This document shows positions 24,368 to 30,805 of a DNA stretch of 41,920 nt, one piece after another. Every line of letters starts with the position of its first letter. The first letter of the stretch is position 1. Made by a program: the position numbers and the translations under genes. Origin of the DNA: Coriobacteriia bacterium (lineage in GTDB: Bacteria; Actinomycetota; Coriobacteriia; Coriobacteriales; Eggerthellaceae); the NCBI GenBank assembly GCA_030540225.1, contig JAUNWQ010000008.1:3248-45167 (forward strand), read 5' to 3'. Under the pieces are notes generated by a model. It ran no database searches. It was not told where the DNA came from and was given only the letters and a program-made list of their open reading frames with translations.

Positions 24368-24922
24368 CTATTCCCCACCCCCGTTTTCGCTCCCGCACAC
24401 CGCGTTCTTCGCCTCGGTGCGCTGATGGATGAAAAGCGACACGATAAACAATATGATTCCGCAGGTCACACCGATGTCCGCAACGTTGAAGATAGGAAAG
24501 TCGATGAACGTCGGCTCGATGAAATCAACGACGAAGCCGAGCGTGAAGCGGTCGATCGCGTTGCCGATACCGCCCGCGACGACAAGCGAGATCCCGATGA
24601 GCTCACCCGCGTTCGGGCGCTGCGGGGTAAGCACAAGATACGCCGTGAGCGCAATGCAGACCACGAGCGAGAACGCACCGAGAGCCCTGGTGGCGCCGGA
24701 GAAGATGCTCCAGGCACCGCCCGTGTTGTAAACGAGATGGAAGCGGAATATGCCGAGAATCGGGTCGGAAATCACCTGTCCCGCATGATATGAGCCGTTG
24801 AAGAACAACTTCGATGCCTGATCAAGGACAAGCCACACCACCACGATGGGGATAAACACGGCGAACCGCCGCGCAACTGCGCGCACGGTCCGCCCGTTCT
24901 CGAAATCTTTGTCGGCGCTCAA
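24368..24922 (-). CDS. lspA: Lipoprotein signal peptidase II
   Basis: Membrane aspartic protease that cleaves the signal peptide of prolipoproteins. The 184-residue protein has four hydrophobic segments and both catalytic Asp motifs, GGIGNAIDR and FNVADIGVTCG, with the conserved YNTGGAWSIF block. It begins with a TTG codon preceded by GAGG from the ileS end; no ATG fits. A hydrophilic tail of about 20 residues follows the last helix. The order ileS-lspA-rluD is a widely conserved cluster. Confidence 0.93.
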   Translation of the reverse strand: MSADKDFENGRTVRAVARRFAVFIPIVVVWLVLDQASKLFFNGSYHAGQVISDPILGIFRFHLVYNTGGAWSIFSGATRALGAFSLVVCIALTAYLVLTPQRPNAGELIGISLVVAGGIGNAIDRFTLGFVVDFIEPTFIDFPIFNVADIGVTCGIILFIVSLFIHQRTEAKNAVCGSENGGGE

Positions 24923-24925
24923 GCG

Positions 24926-27766
24926 CTAGTCCTCCTCGGAAAAGCCGATCGAGTCGAGCACGTCGCCGCAGCGCTCGCAGACATGCGGATGATGGGCGTT
25001 GCCACCGAGCTCGCGCACGTTCCAGCAGCGCGGGCACTTCTCGCCTACCGCAGGAGCGACGGCACAGGAGAAGCCCTCGCCCGAGACGACTTCCACCGCC
25101 GCGCAGACGAAGACCTCGGCGAGGTCGACATCGGCCAAAGCGGCGGCGACATCGGCGGGAAGGGTGAGCGTGGCGGAAGCCGCCTGGCTCGTGCCCTCCG
25201 TCACGACGCCCGCTTCCTTCGCTTCCTCGAACGCCTTGGTGAAGACGTCGCGCGCTGTTGCGAGCTGGTTGTAAGCGGACAGCAGCGCGGAGGCTTCCTC
25301 TGCAGACCAAGGAGCCTCGTACCAGTCGAGCAGAGCAGCGCGGGTCTGACCGTCGCGAATCGACTCGGGCAAAAACGCCATAACCTCGTCACAGGTGAAC
25401 ACGAGAATCGGCTGCAGGTCGTGCACGAGCATCGAGAGAATCTGCGCCCACACGGTAAGGGCGCTGCGACGTTCCTGGCCGTCAGCCTGGCCGCAGTAGA
25501 CGCGGTCTTTGGTAGCGTTCAGGTAGCCGTTAGAAAGCTCAGTCACGTAATCGTAGAGGTTGCGGTACACCACGTTGAAGCGATAGCCCTCGTAGGCTTC
25601 CGTCACGATCTCGTGCACCTGGCAAAGGCGGGCAAGCGCGAGCTTGTCGTAGCCCGCAAGGTCGTCTAGCGCCACGGCGTCGGTCGCGGGATCGAAGCGA
25701 CCCTCGATCTCGCCGAGCAGGAAGCGGAGCGTGTTGCGAATCTTGCGATACGCCTCGCCCACGTGGGAGAGGATCTCACCGTCGCAGGTCACGTCGTTGG
25801 AAGTATCGACGGAAGAGACCCACAGGCGCATGACGTCGGCGCCACGGGTGTCGCATTCCTTGTTTGGATCGATGACGTTGCCGAGTGACTTGGACATCTT
25901 GCGTCCCTGGCCGTCGAGCGTGAAGCCCTGCGAGACGACCGCCTTGTAGGGAGCTGTGCCGTACGCGCCCACCGAGGTCATGAGCGAGCTCATGAACCAA
26001 CCACGGTGCTGGTCGGAGCCTTCGAGATACATATCGGCCGGGAACTCAAGGTTGTCGCGGTGCTTGCACACGGCGGTGTGCGAAACGCCCGAGTCCCACC
26101 ACACGTCGAGGATATCCTTGTTCGCCTTCAGGTGATGGCCGCCGCACTTGGGGCAGACGCACGCGTCGCCGAGGTAGCTTGCTGGGTCGTCGGTGAACCA
26201 GCAGTCGGAGCCTTTCTCGCGGAAGAGCGCGATAACGGCGTCGAGCGTTGCATCGTTCACGACGGTTTCACCGCAGTCTTCGCAGGTGAAGGCAGGGATA
26301 GGCACACCCCAGTTGCGCTGACGGGAGATGCACCAGTCGGGACGGCCCTCCACCATCGACCCGATGCGCTTCACGGCATGGGGCGGGTAGAACGCAACCT
26401 TCGAGAGCTCCTCGAGCGCCTCCTCGCGCAGCGTGCGGCCGTCGTCGAGCGCTTTGTCCATCGAGACGAACCACTGGCTCGTGGCGCGGAAGATGACAGG
26501 CTGCTTGCAGCGCCAGCAGTGCGGATAGCTGTGGTTGATGTCCTCGTGAAGGATGAGCGTGCCGCGCTCGCGCAGCCACTCGATGATCTTCGGGTTGGCC
26601 TCGTTGACCTCCATGCCGGACCAGGGGCCGCCCGTGCCCATCTCGTCGCCCTTGTAGAAGCGACCGTCGTCGTCGACGGGCATGACCACGGGAATATCGA
26701 ATTTCATGCCGACGAGGTAGTCGTCGACGCCATGCCCGGGAGCACCATGGACGATGCCGGTGCCGTCATCCAAAGTGACGTAGTCGGCGTAGACGAACTC
26801 GCCCTCGACTCCCTGGTCGCCGAAGATGGGCTGCTTATACTTGTTGTGGGCCAGCTCGATGCCGGTCATGCTCCAAGGCTCGCCGTTGGCGCCGCGCACA
26901 AGCTCGACTTCGCCATAGCCGAACTTCTCGCAGTCCTTCTCCACGAGCGCCTGCGCCATGATCTCGGCCTTGCCGTCGTGGATGACCGCGACGTAATCGG
27001 CCTCGGGGTGCAGGATGACGATGTCGTCGGCGGGCAGGGTCCAGGGAGTGGTGGTCCAGATGTCGACCCAGAGCTTGCCTTCCCAAGCCTCAAGGCCCGC
27101 GGGCACCGTCGTCATCTCGAAGCGCACGAAGATGGCGGGGCTGACCTCGTCGCCGTACTCGATTTCCGCCTCGGCGAGCGCCGTGTGGCAGTGCGAGCAC
27201 CAGTGAACCGGCTTGCGGCCGCGATAAATTGCGCCTCGATCGAAAATGGCCTTGAAGATCTCGACGTCGGTGGCATCGTAGTCGTTCACGTAGGTGAGGT
27301 AAGGGTTTTCCCACTCGGCAAGCACACCCAGTCGCTTGAAACCCTGGCGCTGCGTGTCGACCTGCTCGACGGCCATCTTGCGGCAGAGCTCGCGGACCTT
27401 CTCGGTGGGCAGCTGGTTGAATTTCTCAGTACCGAGCATGGTCTCGACCTTGTGCTCAATCGGCTGACCGTGGCAGTCCCAGCCGGGCACATAGGGGGTG
27501 CGGAAGCCGCGCATCGCCTTGTAGCGGTTGATGATGTCCTTCGAAATCTTGTTCTGCGCGTGGCCGAGATGAATGGGGCCGTTCGCGTACGGGGGGCCAT
27601 CATGCAGAACAAAGGGCTTAGCGTCCTTGTTCTTCTCCTGCAGCTTCTCGTAAACATGGTCCTCTTCCCACTCCGCGAGGCGCTTGGGCTCGTTTTTCGG
27701 GAGATTACCCCTCATCGCGAAGTCGGTAGTGGGCAGGTTCATCGTTTTCTTGTAATTGCTCGCCAT
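24926..27766 (-). CDS. ileS: Isoleucyl-tRNA synthetase
   Basis: Charges tRNA-Ile. The 946-residue length fits bacterial type 1 IleRS. The Rossmann domain shows PYANGPIHLGHAQNK (HIGH-equivalent HLGH) near residue 60, and KMSKSLGN near residue 600. The editing domain lies between (TTTPWTLPADD, GIVHGAPGHGVDDY). The C-terminal zinc finger CPRCWNVRELG..HVCERCG is intact. It heads the run of five minus-strand housekeeping genes. No T-box or other recognisable leader signature was found upstream; only a short GC hairpin lies in the presumed 5' UTR. Confidence 0.97.
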   Translation of the reverse strand: MASNYKKTMNLPTTDFAMRGNLPKNEPKRLAEWEEDHVYEKLQEKNKDAKPFVLHDGPPYANGPIHLGHAQNKISKDIINRYKAMRGFRTPYVPGWDCHGQPIEHKVETMLGTEKFNQLPTEKVRELCRKMAVEQVDTQRQGFKRLGVLAEWENPYLTYVNDYDATDVEIFKAIFDRGAIYRGRKPVHWCSHCHTALAEAEIEYGDEVSPAIFVRFEMTTVPAGLEAWEGKLWVDIWTTTPWTLPADDIVILHPEADYVAVIHDGKAEIMAQALVEKDCEKFGYGEVELVRGANGEPWSMTGIELAHNKYKQPIFGDQGVEGEFVYADYVTLDDGTGIVHGAPGHGVDDYLVGMKFDIPVVMPVDDDGRFYKGDEMGTGGPWSGMEVNEANPKIIEWLRERGTLILHEDINHSYPHCWRCKQPVIFRATSQWFVSMDKALDDGRTLREEALEELSKVAFYPPHAVKRIGSMVEGRPDWCISRQRNWGVPIPAFTCEDCGETVVNDATLDAVIALFREKGSDCWFTDDPASYLGDACVCPKCGGHHLKANKDILDVWWDSGVSHTAVCKHRDNLEFPADMYLEGSDQHRGWFMSSLMTSVGAYGTAPYKAVVSQGFTLDGQGRKMSKSLGNVIDPNKECDTRGADVMRLWVSSVDTSNDVTCDGEILSHVGEAYRKIRNTLRFLLGEIEGRFDPATDAVALDDLAGYDKLALARLCQVHEIVTEAYEGYRFNVVYRNLYDYVTELSNGYLNATKDRVYCGQADGQERRSALTVWAQILSMLVHDLQPILVFTCDEVMAFLPESIRDGQTRAALLDWYEAPWSAEEASALLSAYNQLATARDVFTKAFEEAKEAGVVTEGTSQAASATLTLPADVAAALADVDLAEVFVCAAVEVVSGEGFSCAVAPAVGEKCPRCWNVRELGGNAHHPHVCERCGDVLDSIGFSEED

Positions 27767-27805
27767 AAAAGCGGCCCAGCCTTTCCCGATCGGTTCCTAT
27801 GCAAA

Positions 27806-27843
27806 GCGCACGAGTGCGCCATCCGTCAAACCACAAAATTATA
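27806..27843 (-). promoter_or_regulatory. Probable ileS promoter (-10) and 5' UTR hairpin
   Basis: On the minus strand TATAAT (27838-27843) lies 72 bp before the ileS ATG; the -35 region at 17 bp (TGGAAT) is weak. Downstream, 27806-27819 forms GCGCA-CTCG-TGCGC, a compact hairpin in the leader. Confidence 0.5.
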
Positions 27844-28076
27844 TCTTTTTAGCTTTCATAATTCCATCAAGCCCATGACCTGCACATACTATTCCAATAG
27901 TCCCAGGAATTGCACTAAAAACAGGGACTTAGGCAATGGGAAGGTAACGTTATTTCGGTGCCTTTCCGTTAGGGATTGGACGACTCATTGATGGTGAGCG
28001 TGCCGGGATGGCGCTCCGCATAGGCGTACTCGTCAGCTGTCATTTATGAATGAAATATGATGATACCCCCATAATA
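27844..28076. other. AT-richer junction between host and prophage-side genes
   Basis: No convincing gene. It is visibly more AT-rich than the flanks. It contains a spaced inverted repeat AGTCCC/GGGACT (27899-27904 and 27924-27929) and, at 27969-28043 on the minus strand, a 24-codon frame beginning MTADEYAYAERHPG without a ribosome site. It may hold the phage attachment site or a gene remnant. The other prophage end is outside the window, so the core repeat cannot be identified. Confidence 0.4.
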
Positions 28077-28104
28077 TTGCATTATATAGGGGTTGCCCTA
28101 TAAT
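28077..28104 (+). promoter_or_regulatory. Promoter of the small-peptide/RHH unit
   Basis: TTGCAT (28077-28082) and a perfect TATAAT (28099-28104) with a 16-bp spacer. Expected start near 28111. An 18-bp palindrome fills the spacer and overlaps the -10. Confidence 0.75.
28085..28102. promoter_or_regulatory. Palindromic operator-like site
   Basis: Perfect dyad TATAGGG-GTTG-CCCTATA placed between -35 and -10. Its position would let a bound protein block RNA polymerase. The RHH-like protein encoded 210 bp downstream is the obvious candidate repressor, by inference. Confidence 0.65.
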
Positions 28105-28114
28105 AATAGATGTT

Positions 28115-28134
28115 GGAAGGCGATAGGGCCTTCC
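28115..28134 (+). repeat. 5' leader hairpin
   Basis: GGAAGGC and GCCTTCC form a perfect 7-bp stem with a 6-nt loop, beginning about 4 nt after the predicted transcription start. Such 5' hairpins protect transcripts or tune translation. Confidence 0.65.
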
Positions 28135-28159
28135 GAAGAGAAGCGAAAGGGGGAAAGCG

Positions 28160-28231
28160 ATGAAGAGGGTCAGCCTGGAGCTGGCCATCGGGAAGTGGGT
28201 AATTCGAATCACCGTTCGAAAGGCTCGATAA
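28160..28231 (+). CDS. 23-residue peptide, amphipathic beta-hairpin-like
   Basis: A very small ORF with a strong ribosome site (AGGGGG about 7 nt before ATG 28160). The peptide MKRVSLELAIGKWVIRITVR, ending KAR, alternates hydrophobic and charged residues on both sides of a GK turn, a beta-hairpin-like pattern with net positive charge. It is framed by a promoter and 5' hairpin upstream and a 12-bp hairpin 18 nt downstream. I do not recognise a named family. It could be a leader peptide controlling the downstream gene, a small toxin or membrane peptide, or a protein-binding peptide. Translation is inferred from the ribosome site and organised surroundings. Confidence 0.6.
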   Translation: MKRVSLELAIGKWVIRITVRKAR

Positions 28232-28249
28232 CCCAACCCGACGACCAAA

Positions 28250-28277
28250 GGGGCCGCTTGCAAAAGCGGGCGGCCCC
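28250..28277 (+). repeat. 12-bp hairpin with AAAA loop after the 23-residue ORF
   Basis: Arms GGGGCCGCTTGC (28250-28261) and GCGGGCGGCCCC (28266-28277) pair over all 12 positions with two G-U pairs and an AAAA tetraloop. No T-run follows, so it is not a standard intrinsic terminator. It lies between the small peptide and the RHH-like gene. Confidence 0.85.
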
Positions 28278-28312
28278 GCTCCAGGCCGATTGTACCATCG
28301 CTTGACATAGAC

Positions 28313-28489
28313 ATGGCAACGGAAGCGCAGAAAAAGGCGACGGACGCCTACCGCAAGAGGAACGTGAAGACGTTCAATGTGAAGTTCTTCCCCGCCGACA
28401 TGGAGCTGTACGAATGGCTGCAGGCTCAGGACGGCAAGAACCAGTACGTCAAAGACCTGATCCGCAGGGATATGGAGGGAAGATTCTGA
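28313..28489 (+). CDS. Ribbon-helix-helix-like small protein
   Basis: A 58-residue basic protein. After a polar N-terminus (MATEAQKKATDAYRKRN) it has the pattern of an Arc/CopG/MetJ ribbon-helix-helix unit: strand KTFNVKFFP, helix A ADMELYEWLQAQ, turn with Gly-Lys-Asn, helix B QYVKDLIRRDM. RHH proteins bind DNA as dimers and commonly repress their own promoters. No ribosome site is visible before ATG 28313, so its translation may depend on upstream events or a leaderless transcript. It lies on the strand opposite to the prophage genes and is followed by its own terminator. DNA binding is predicted from pattern only. Confidence 0.75.
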   Translation: MATEAQKKATDAYRKRNVKTFNVKFFPADMELYEWLQAQDGKNQYVKDLIRRDMEGRF

Positions 28490-28523
28490 AAAAACTTTGC
28501 TGACCTCCGCGACAAATTAAGGA

Positions 28524-28556
28524 CCCCGCACCGCCAATGAAGGTGATGCGGGGTTT
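28524..28556 (+). terminator. Terminator-like hairpin after the RHH-like gene
   Basis: Stem CCCCGCA/TGCGGGG (28524-28530 and 28547-28553) followed by TTTACTGT. The U-run is short. It closes the plus-strand unit; the spacer on to 28627 also has TTACG-TTAT-CGTAA near 28590. Confidence 0.6.
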
Positions 28557-28627
28557 ACTGTATCCGCCCACGGGCAGGACGCTTTTACGTTATCGTAAGC
28601 GCGTTTGCCGCGAGCTCCTATCTTGGC

Positions 28628-29176
28628 TCAGTCGTCCTTTTTCTTGCTGTTCTTGAAGTTTACGGCTATCGTTATGGCTGGAACTGCCATGAAACCGAAC
28701 GACACCCAGCTGCCAGTCGTCACGAAGGCCGCAAACGTCAGCCCCGAGAACACGACGTTGAGGGCGAAGGTGAGCCATTGCTCCCTCGTCACGCTCTTTA
28801 TCGATGCGTCAACAATCCTGTCGAGGCGCTTCGACTCCTCGATTGTCCGAGCATCGTTCCATGAGACCATAGCTCGTTGAGCGTACTCCGGGTACTTGAG
28901 AAACGACTCAGGCGCTGGAAGCTCTCCGCTCCATTGGGTAACAAGTCCCATGAAATGTTCTTCCGCTAGCTCGTCGCGTGCATCAGCCGGCAAACTGTCG
29001 AAATAATCCTCCGCTACTTTGAGCCGCCCTTTTTCACGCTCATTGCCGCTGCCGCCCTTCTCTGTGCTACCGAGTTGACACGCATTCTCTTCTGCGAGTC
29101 TTTCCTCAGTTTCAGCATCTTCGATTTTCCGCTCATACCCGGAACCGTCAGCAACTCCATCATGCTCATCGCCCAC
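28628..29176 (-). CDS. DUF2335 family membrane protein, prophage-end accessory gene
   Basis: A 182-residue protein with an acidic, low-complexity N-terminal half and a C-terminal pair of membrane helices. The region GELPAPESFLKYPEYAQRAM, followed by a charged helix (RTIEESKRLDRIVDASIKS), EQWLTFALNVVFSGLTFAAF and SFGFMAVPAITIAVNF, fits the DUF2335 predicted membrane protein family often seen in phages. The start is GTG 29176 because AAGGAGG lies just upstream. It lies beyond the lysis genes, separated by a terminator, and has its own extended -10 promoter, the usual layout of a lysogeny-expressed accessory gene. Superinfection exclusion is a possible role, by inference from location only. Confidence 0.72.
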   Translation of the reverse strand: MGDEHDGVADGSGYERKIEDAETEERLAEENACQLGSTEKGGSGNEREKGRLKVAEDYFDSLPADARDELAEEHFMGLVTQWSGELPAPESFLKYPEYAQRAMVSWNDARTIEESKRLDRIVDASIKSVTREQWLTFALNVVFSGLTFAAFVTTGSWVSFGFMAVPAITIAVNFKNSKKKDD

Positions 29177-29292
29177 GCCTCCTCCTTCGCGTCCTTTCTT
29201 CCAAAGTCGCCCTGGGTAGGTAACGGTAAACACCGCTGAAAACGCTTGGTTCGTTTGCCCAGGTTCGCAGCGCGTCTCCGCCTGCACCCTGA

Positions 29293-29301
29293 AGTATAGC
29301 A
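29293..29301 (-). promoter_or_regulatory. Extended -10 promoter of the DUF2335 gene
   Basis: TGCTATACT on the minus strand (TGn plus TATACT). No clear -35 is seen, as often with extended -10 promoters. It lies just after the lysis-operon terminator and would give a leader of about 110 nt. Confidence 0.55.
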
Positions 29302-29320
29302 AATCAACGTCCTTTTAAAG

Positions 29321-29365
29321 AAACAAAAAAGAGCTCCGCGCGCCATATAATCCAGGCGCGGGGCT
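29321..29365 (-). terminator. Intrinsic terminator of the prophage late operon
   Basis: Minus-strand hairpin with arms AGCCCCGCGCC and GGCGCGCGGAGC around a 10-nt AT-rich loop, followed by TCTTTTTTG. It lies about 95 bp after the endolysin stop. Confidence 0.82.
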
Positions 29366-29425
29366 TGTTGGTTTCGGGATAATCTAGGGTCTAGTTTATC
29401 CCTCGTCTATCCGACTTATCCGGGA

Positions 29426-29455
29426 TTGTCGGAGCTTGTCGGAGCTTGCCCGAGC
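29426..29455. repeat. Three tandem 10-bp units after the endolysin gene
   Basis: TTGTCGGAGC occurs twice exactly and a third time as TTGCCCGAGC, directly downstream of the endolysin stop. The following 60 bp contain further related TTATCC/GGATAA words. Purpose unknown; possibly protein-binding sites near the prophage end. Confidence 0.6.
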
Positions 29456-29459
29456 TGGT

Positions 29460-30173
29460 CTAGCCCAGCTTCTCGATGAGCTTGTCAAGCTTAGCGTCGA
29501 CTGCCTTGATGTAGTCGGCATTGTCGGCACATTGCTTGGCAATCCACTTGATGTGGTCGTGGTCGTTGAGCTCCATGCCGCGACCCGTTGGGTCGTAAGT
29601 CCCGACGCACTGCTCGTAAATTGTCGCCAGTAGCTTGTCCTGATGTTCGGTGAGTCCCATGTCCTCTTCCTCCTGATTCTCGTTGTAGTCTGGCCGCACG
29701 ACGCAGCGCACGGAGCCGTAGCCTCGCTGGCGCCGTGCGACGACGCCGCCGTTCGACTGCGAGCCGCCATCGCCGCTGCTGGTGTTGCCCTCGATGGTGG
29801 TCATGTACCCCTCGCCATGGTGGTTCTCCTCGACGATGCCCACGTGGTCTGCCAGGCCGTCGCCGCCCCAGTCGAACAGCACGAGGTCGCCAGGCTCGGC
29901 GTCCTCGCACGAGACGGTGGCCCCCGCGTCATCGCCCGCGCTCACGATGTCGGGGCAGTAGGCGGACGGCATGCCCGCGCAGGGGACGCCCGCCCAGTCC
30001 AGGCAGTATGAGGCGAACATGGCGCAATACGGGACGCCTGATGTTCCGAAGTACGGCTCGCCCCTCTTCTCGGCGAACCATCGCCCGAACACGGTGCCCT
30101 CCTCTGGGTCCGTCCAGCGCGAGTAGCCAATCCAGTCCCGCGCGCAGTAGAGCACGTCGCTAATCGTCCCCAT
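29460..30173 (-). CDS. Endolysin, N-terminal CHAP-type amidase/peptidase
   Basis: Phage lysin of 237 residues that cuts host peptidoglycan after holin release. Residues about 15-155 form a CHAP/NlpC-P60-like cysteine hydrolase: the nucleophile in VPYCAMFASYCLDWAG, the His in LADHVGIVEENHH, and IEGNTSS further on. A linker (YNENQEEED) leads to a 66-residue C-terminal region (MGLTEHQDKLLATIYEQCVG onward) that may bind the cell wall. Start ATG 30173 follows GGAGGGCGGAG and overlaps the preceding small gene by 14 bp. The Met at the start of the C-terminal region has its own ribosome site, so a separate short product is likely. No signal peptide, so holin-dependent. Confidence 0.88.
   Translation of the reverse strand: MGTISDVLYCARDWIGYSRWTDPEEGTVFGRWFAEKRGEPYFGTSGVPYCAMFASYCLDWAGVPCAGMPSAYCPDIVSAGDDAGATVSCEDAEPGDLVLFDWGGDGLADHVGIVEENHHGEGYMTTIEGNTSSGDGGSQSNGGVVARRQRGYGSVRCVVRPDYNENQEEEDMGLTEHQDKLLATIYEQCVGTYDPTGRGMELNDHDHIKWIAKQCADNADYIKAVDAKLDKLIEKLG
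29658..29674 (-). promoter_or_regulatory. Internal ribosome site and start inside the endolysin gene
   Basis: AGGAGG (29669-29674) lies 8 nt before an in-frame ATG (29658-29660) precisely at the linker/C-terminal-domain boundary. It would yield a 66-residue C-terminal product. Confidence 0.6.
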
Positions 30174-30261
30174 CTCCGCCCTCCTTCGGCTCGAAGTCGG
30201 GCTCGTCGTGCGAGTCCTGCGACTCGATGAGCCGCTTTCTCTCATCGGTCAGCTCGTCCAT
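30160..30261 (-). CDS. 33-residue acidic protein in the lysis cassette
   Basis: Small ORF between holin and endolysin, beginning MDELTDERKRLIESQD and ending in an acidic Gly/Asp-rich tail. AGGAGGG precedes ATG 30261, and the ORF overlaps the endolysin start by 14 bp and follows the holin stop directly, consistent with translational coupling. No family recognised. It may only serve to couple endolysin translation. Confidence 0.6.
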   Translation of the reverse strand: MDELTDERKRLIESQDSHDEPDFEPKEGGDGDD

Positions 30262-30263
30262 CG

Positions 30264-30521
30264 CTAGCCCTCCTTCGGCTCGGTGTATGTCATCGCCTGC
30301 TCGCTGTCTCCCACGCCTGCCGTGGTCGGGTCGGCCACGATGCCCAGGATTGCGAGCAGGGTAAAGACGGTGCCCACGATCGCCACCAGTTGGGTTTGCA
30401 GCTCCCCGAAGTCCAACGCCACGCCGAAGACGGCGCACACCTGCTGGACGAGGAGCAGGGCGGCGGGGATGATGGCCACCCAGAATGCCTTGTTCTTGAT
30501 GCGTACCTTCCAGTTAATCAT
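30264..30521 (-). CDS. Phage holin (phi LC3 type)
   Basis: An 85-residue membrane protein that forms the lysis pore. It begins INWKVRIKNKAFWVAIIPAA, the classic start of the phi LC3 holin family, followed by a first membrane segment (WVAIIPAALLLVQQVCAVFG), an acidic turn, a second segment (LVAIVGTVFTLLAILGIVAD) and a hydrophilic C-terminus with DPTTAGVGDSEQAMTY. The ATG overlaps the stop of the preceding gene by four bases. Confidence 0.92.
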   Translation of the reverse strand: MINWKVRIKNKAFWVAIIPAALLLVQQVCAVFGVALDFGELQTQLVAIVGTVFTLLAILGIVADPTTAGVGDSEQAMTYTEPKEG

Positions 30522-30805
30522 TGAGTTCCTCCAATCTTCATGTCTTCCAGTCTCTCCACTCTCTCAGACAGCTCGTCGTGCCGCTTCCAGGCGGTCGCCG
30601 CGTCGGTTTCGAGCCTGAACGTGCGCTCCACAACCGAGTTGTGCTTCTCGACCTTCGTGGAGAGCCCGTCCATCTTGGTTTCCAGTACCGACAGGCGGTT
30701 GCTTATCGCCACGTACACGCCGCACGCCGCGAAGACGGCCGACAGCACCGCCGACGCGATGGGGACTACCAGGGTTGAAATCTCAAGCTCTATCACACGC
30801 CCCAC
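30518..30805 (-). CDS. XhlA-like membrane protein of the lysis cassette
   Basis: A 95-residue protein with one N-terminal membrane segment (LVVPIASAVLSAVFAACGVY) and a C-terminal helical coiled-coil-like region (ISNRLSVLETKMDGLSTKVE, then WKRHDELSERVERLED). This layout resembles haemolysin XhlA-type proteins that accompany holins in Gram-positive phages, though XhlA usually has its helix at the other end. The start is GTG 30805, immediately after the preceding stop, or GTG 30796, better placed behind AGGTGG. It may assist the holin or be a second one. Confidence 0.65.
   Translation of the reverse strand: MGRVIELEISTLVVPIASAVLSAVFAACGVYVAISNRLSVLETKMDGLSTKVEKHNSVVERTFRLETDAATAWKRHDELSERVERLEDMKIGGTQ

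Noticed and set aside
27767..27990. Possible T-box leader for ileS
   Set aside because: No T-box consensus (GGTGGNACCGCG-like) or specifier-loop hairpin found; only a small GC hairpin is present.
26006..27991. 661-codon plus-strand open frame
   Set aside because: Antisense shadow of ileS, whose motifs are complete on the minus strand.
28033..28314. 93-codon minus-strand frame opposite the small-peptide unit
   Set aside because: No ribosome site; the organised promoter, peptide and hairpin signals are on the plus strand.
29014..29346. 110-codon minus-strand frame overlapping the DUF2335 gene
   Set aside because: Overlaps the better-supported DUF2335 frame and has a weaker start position; composition is Arg/Lys-rich without family features.
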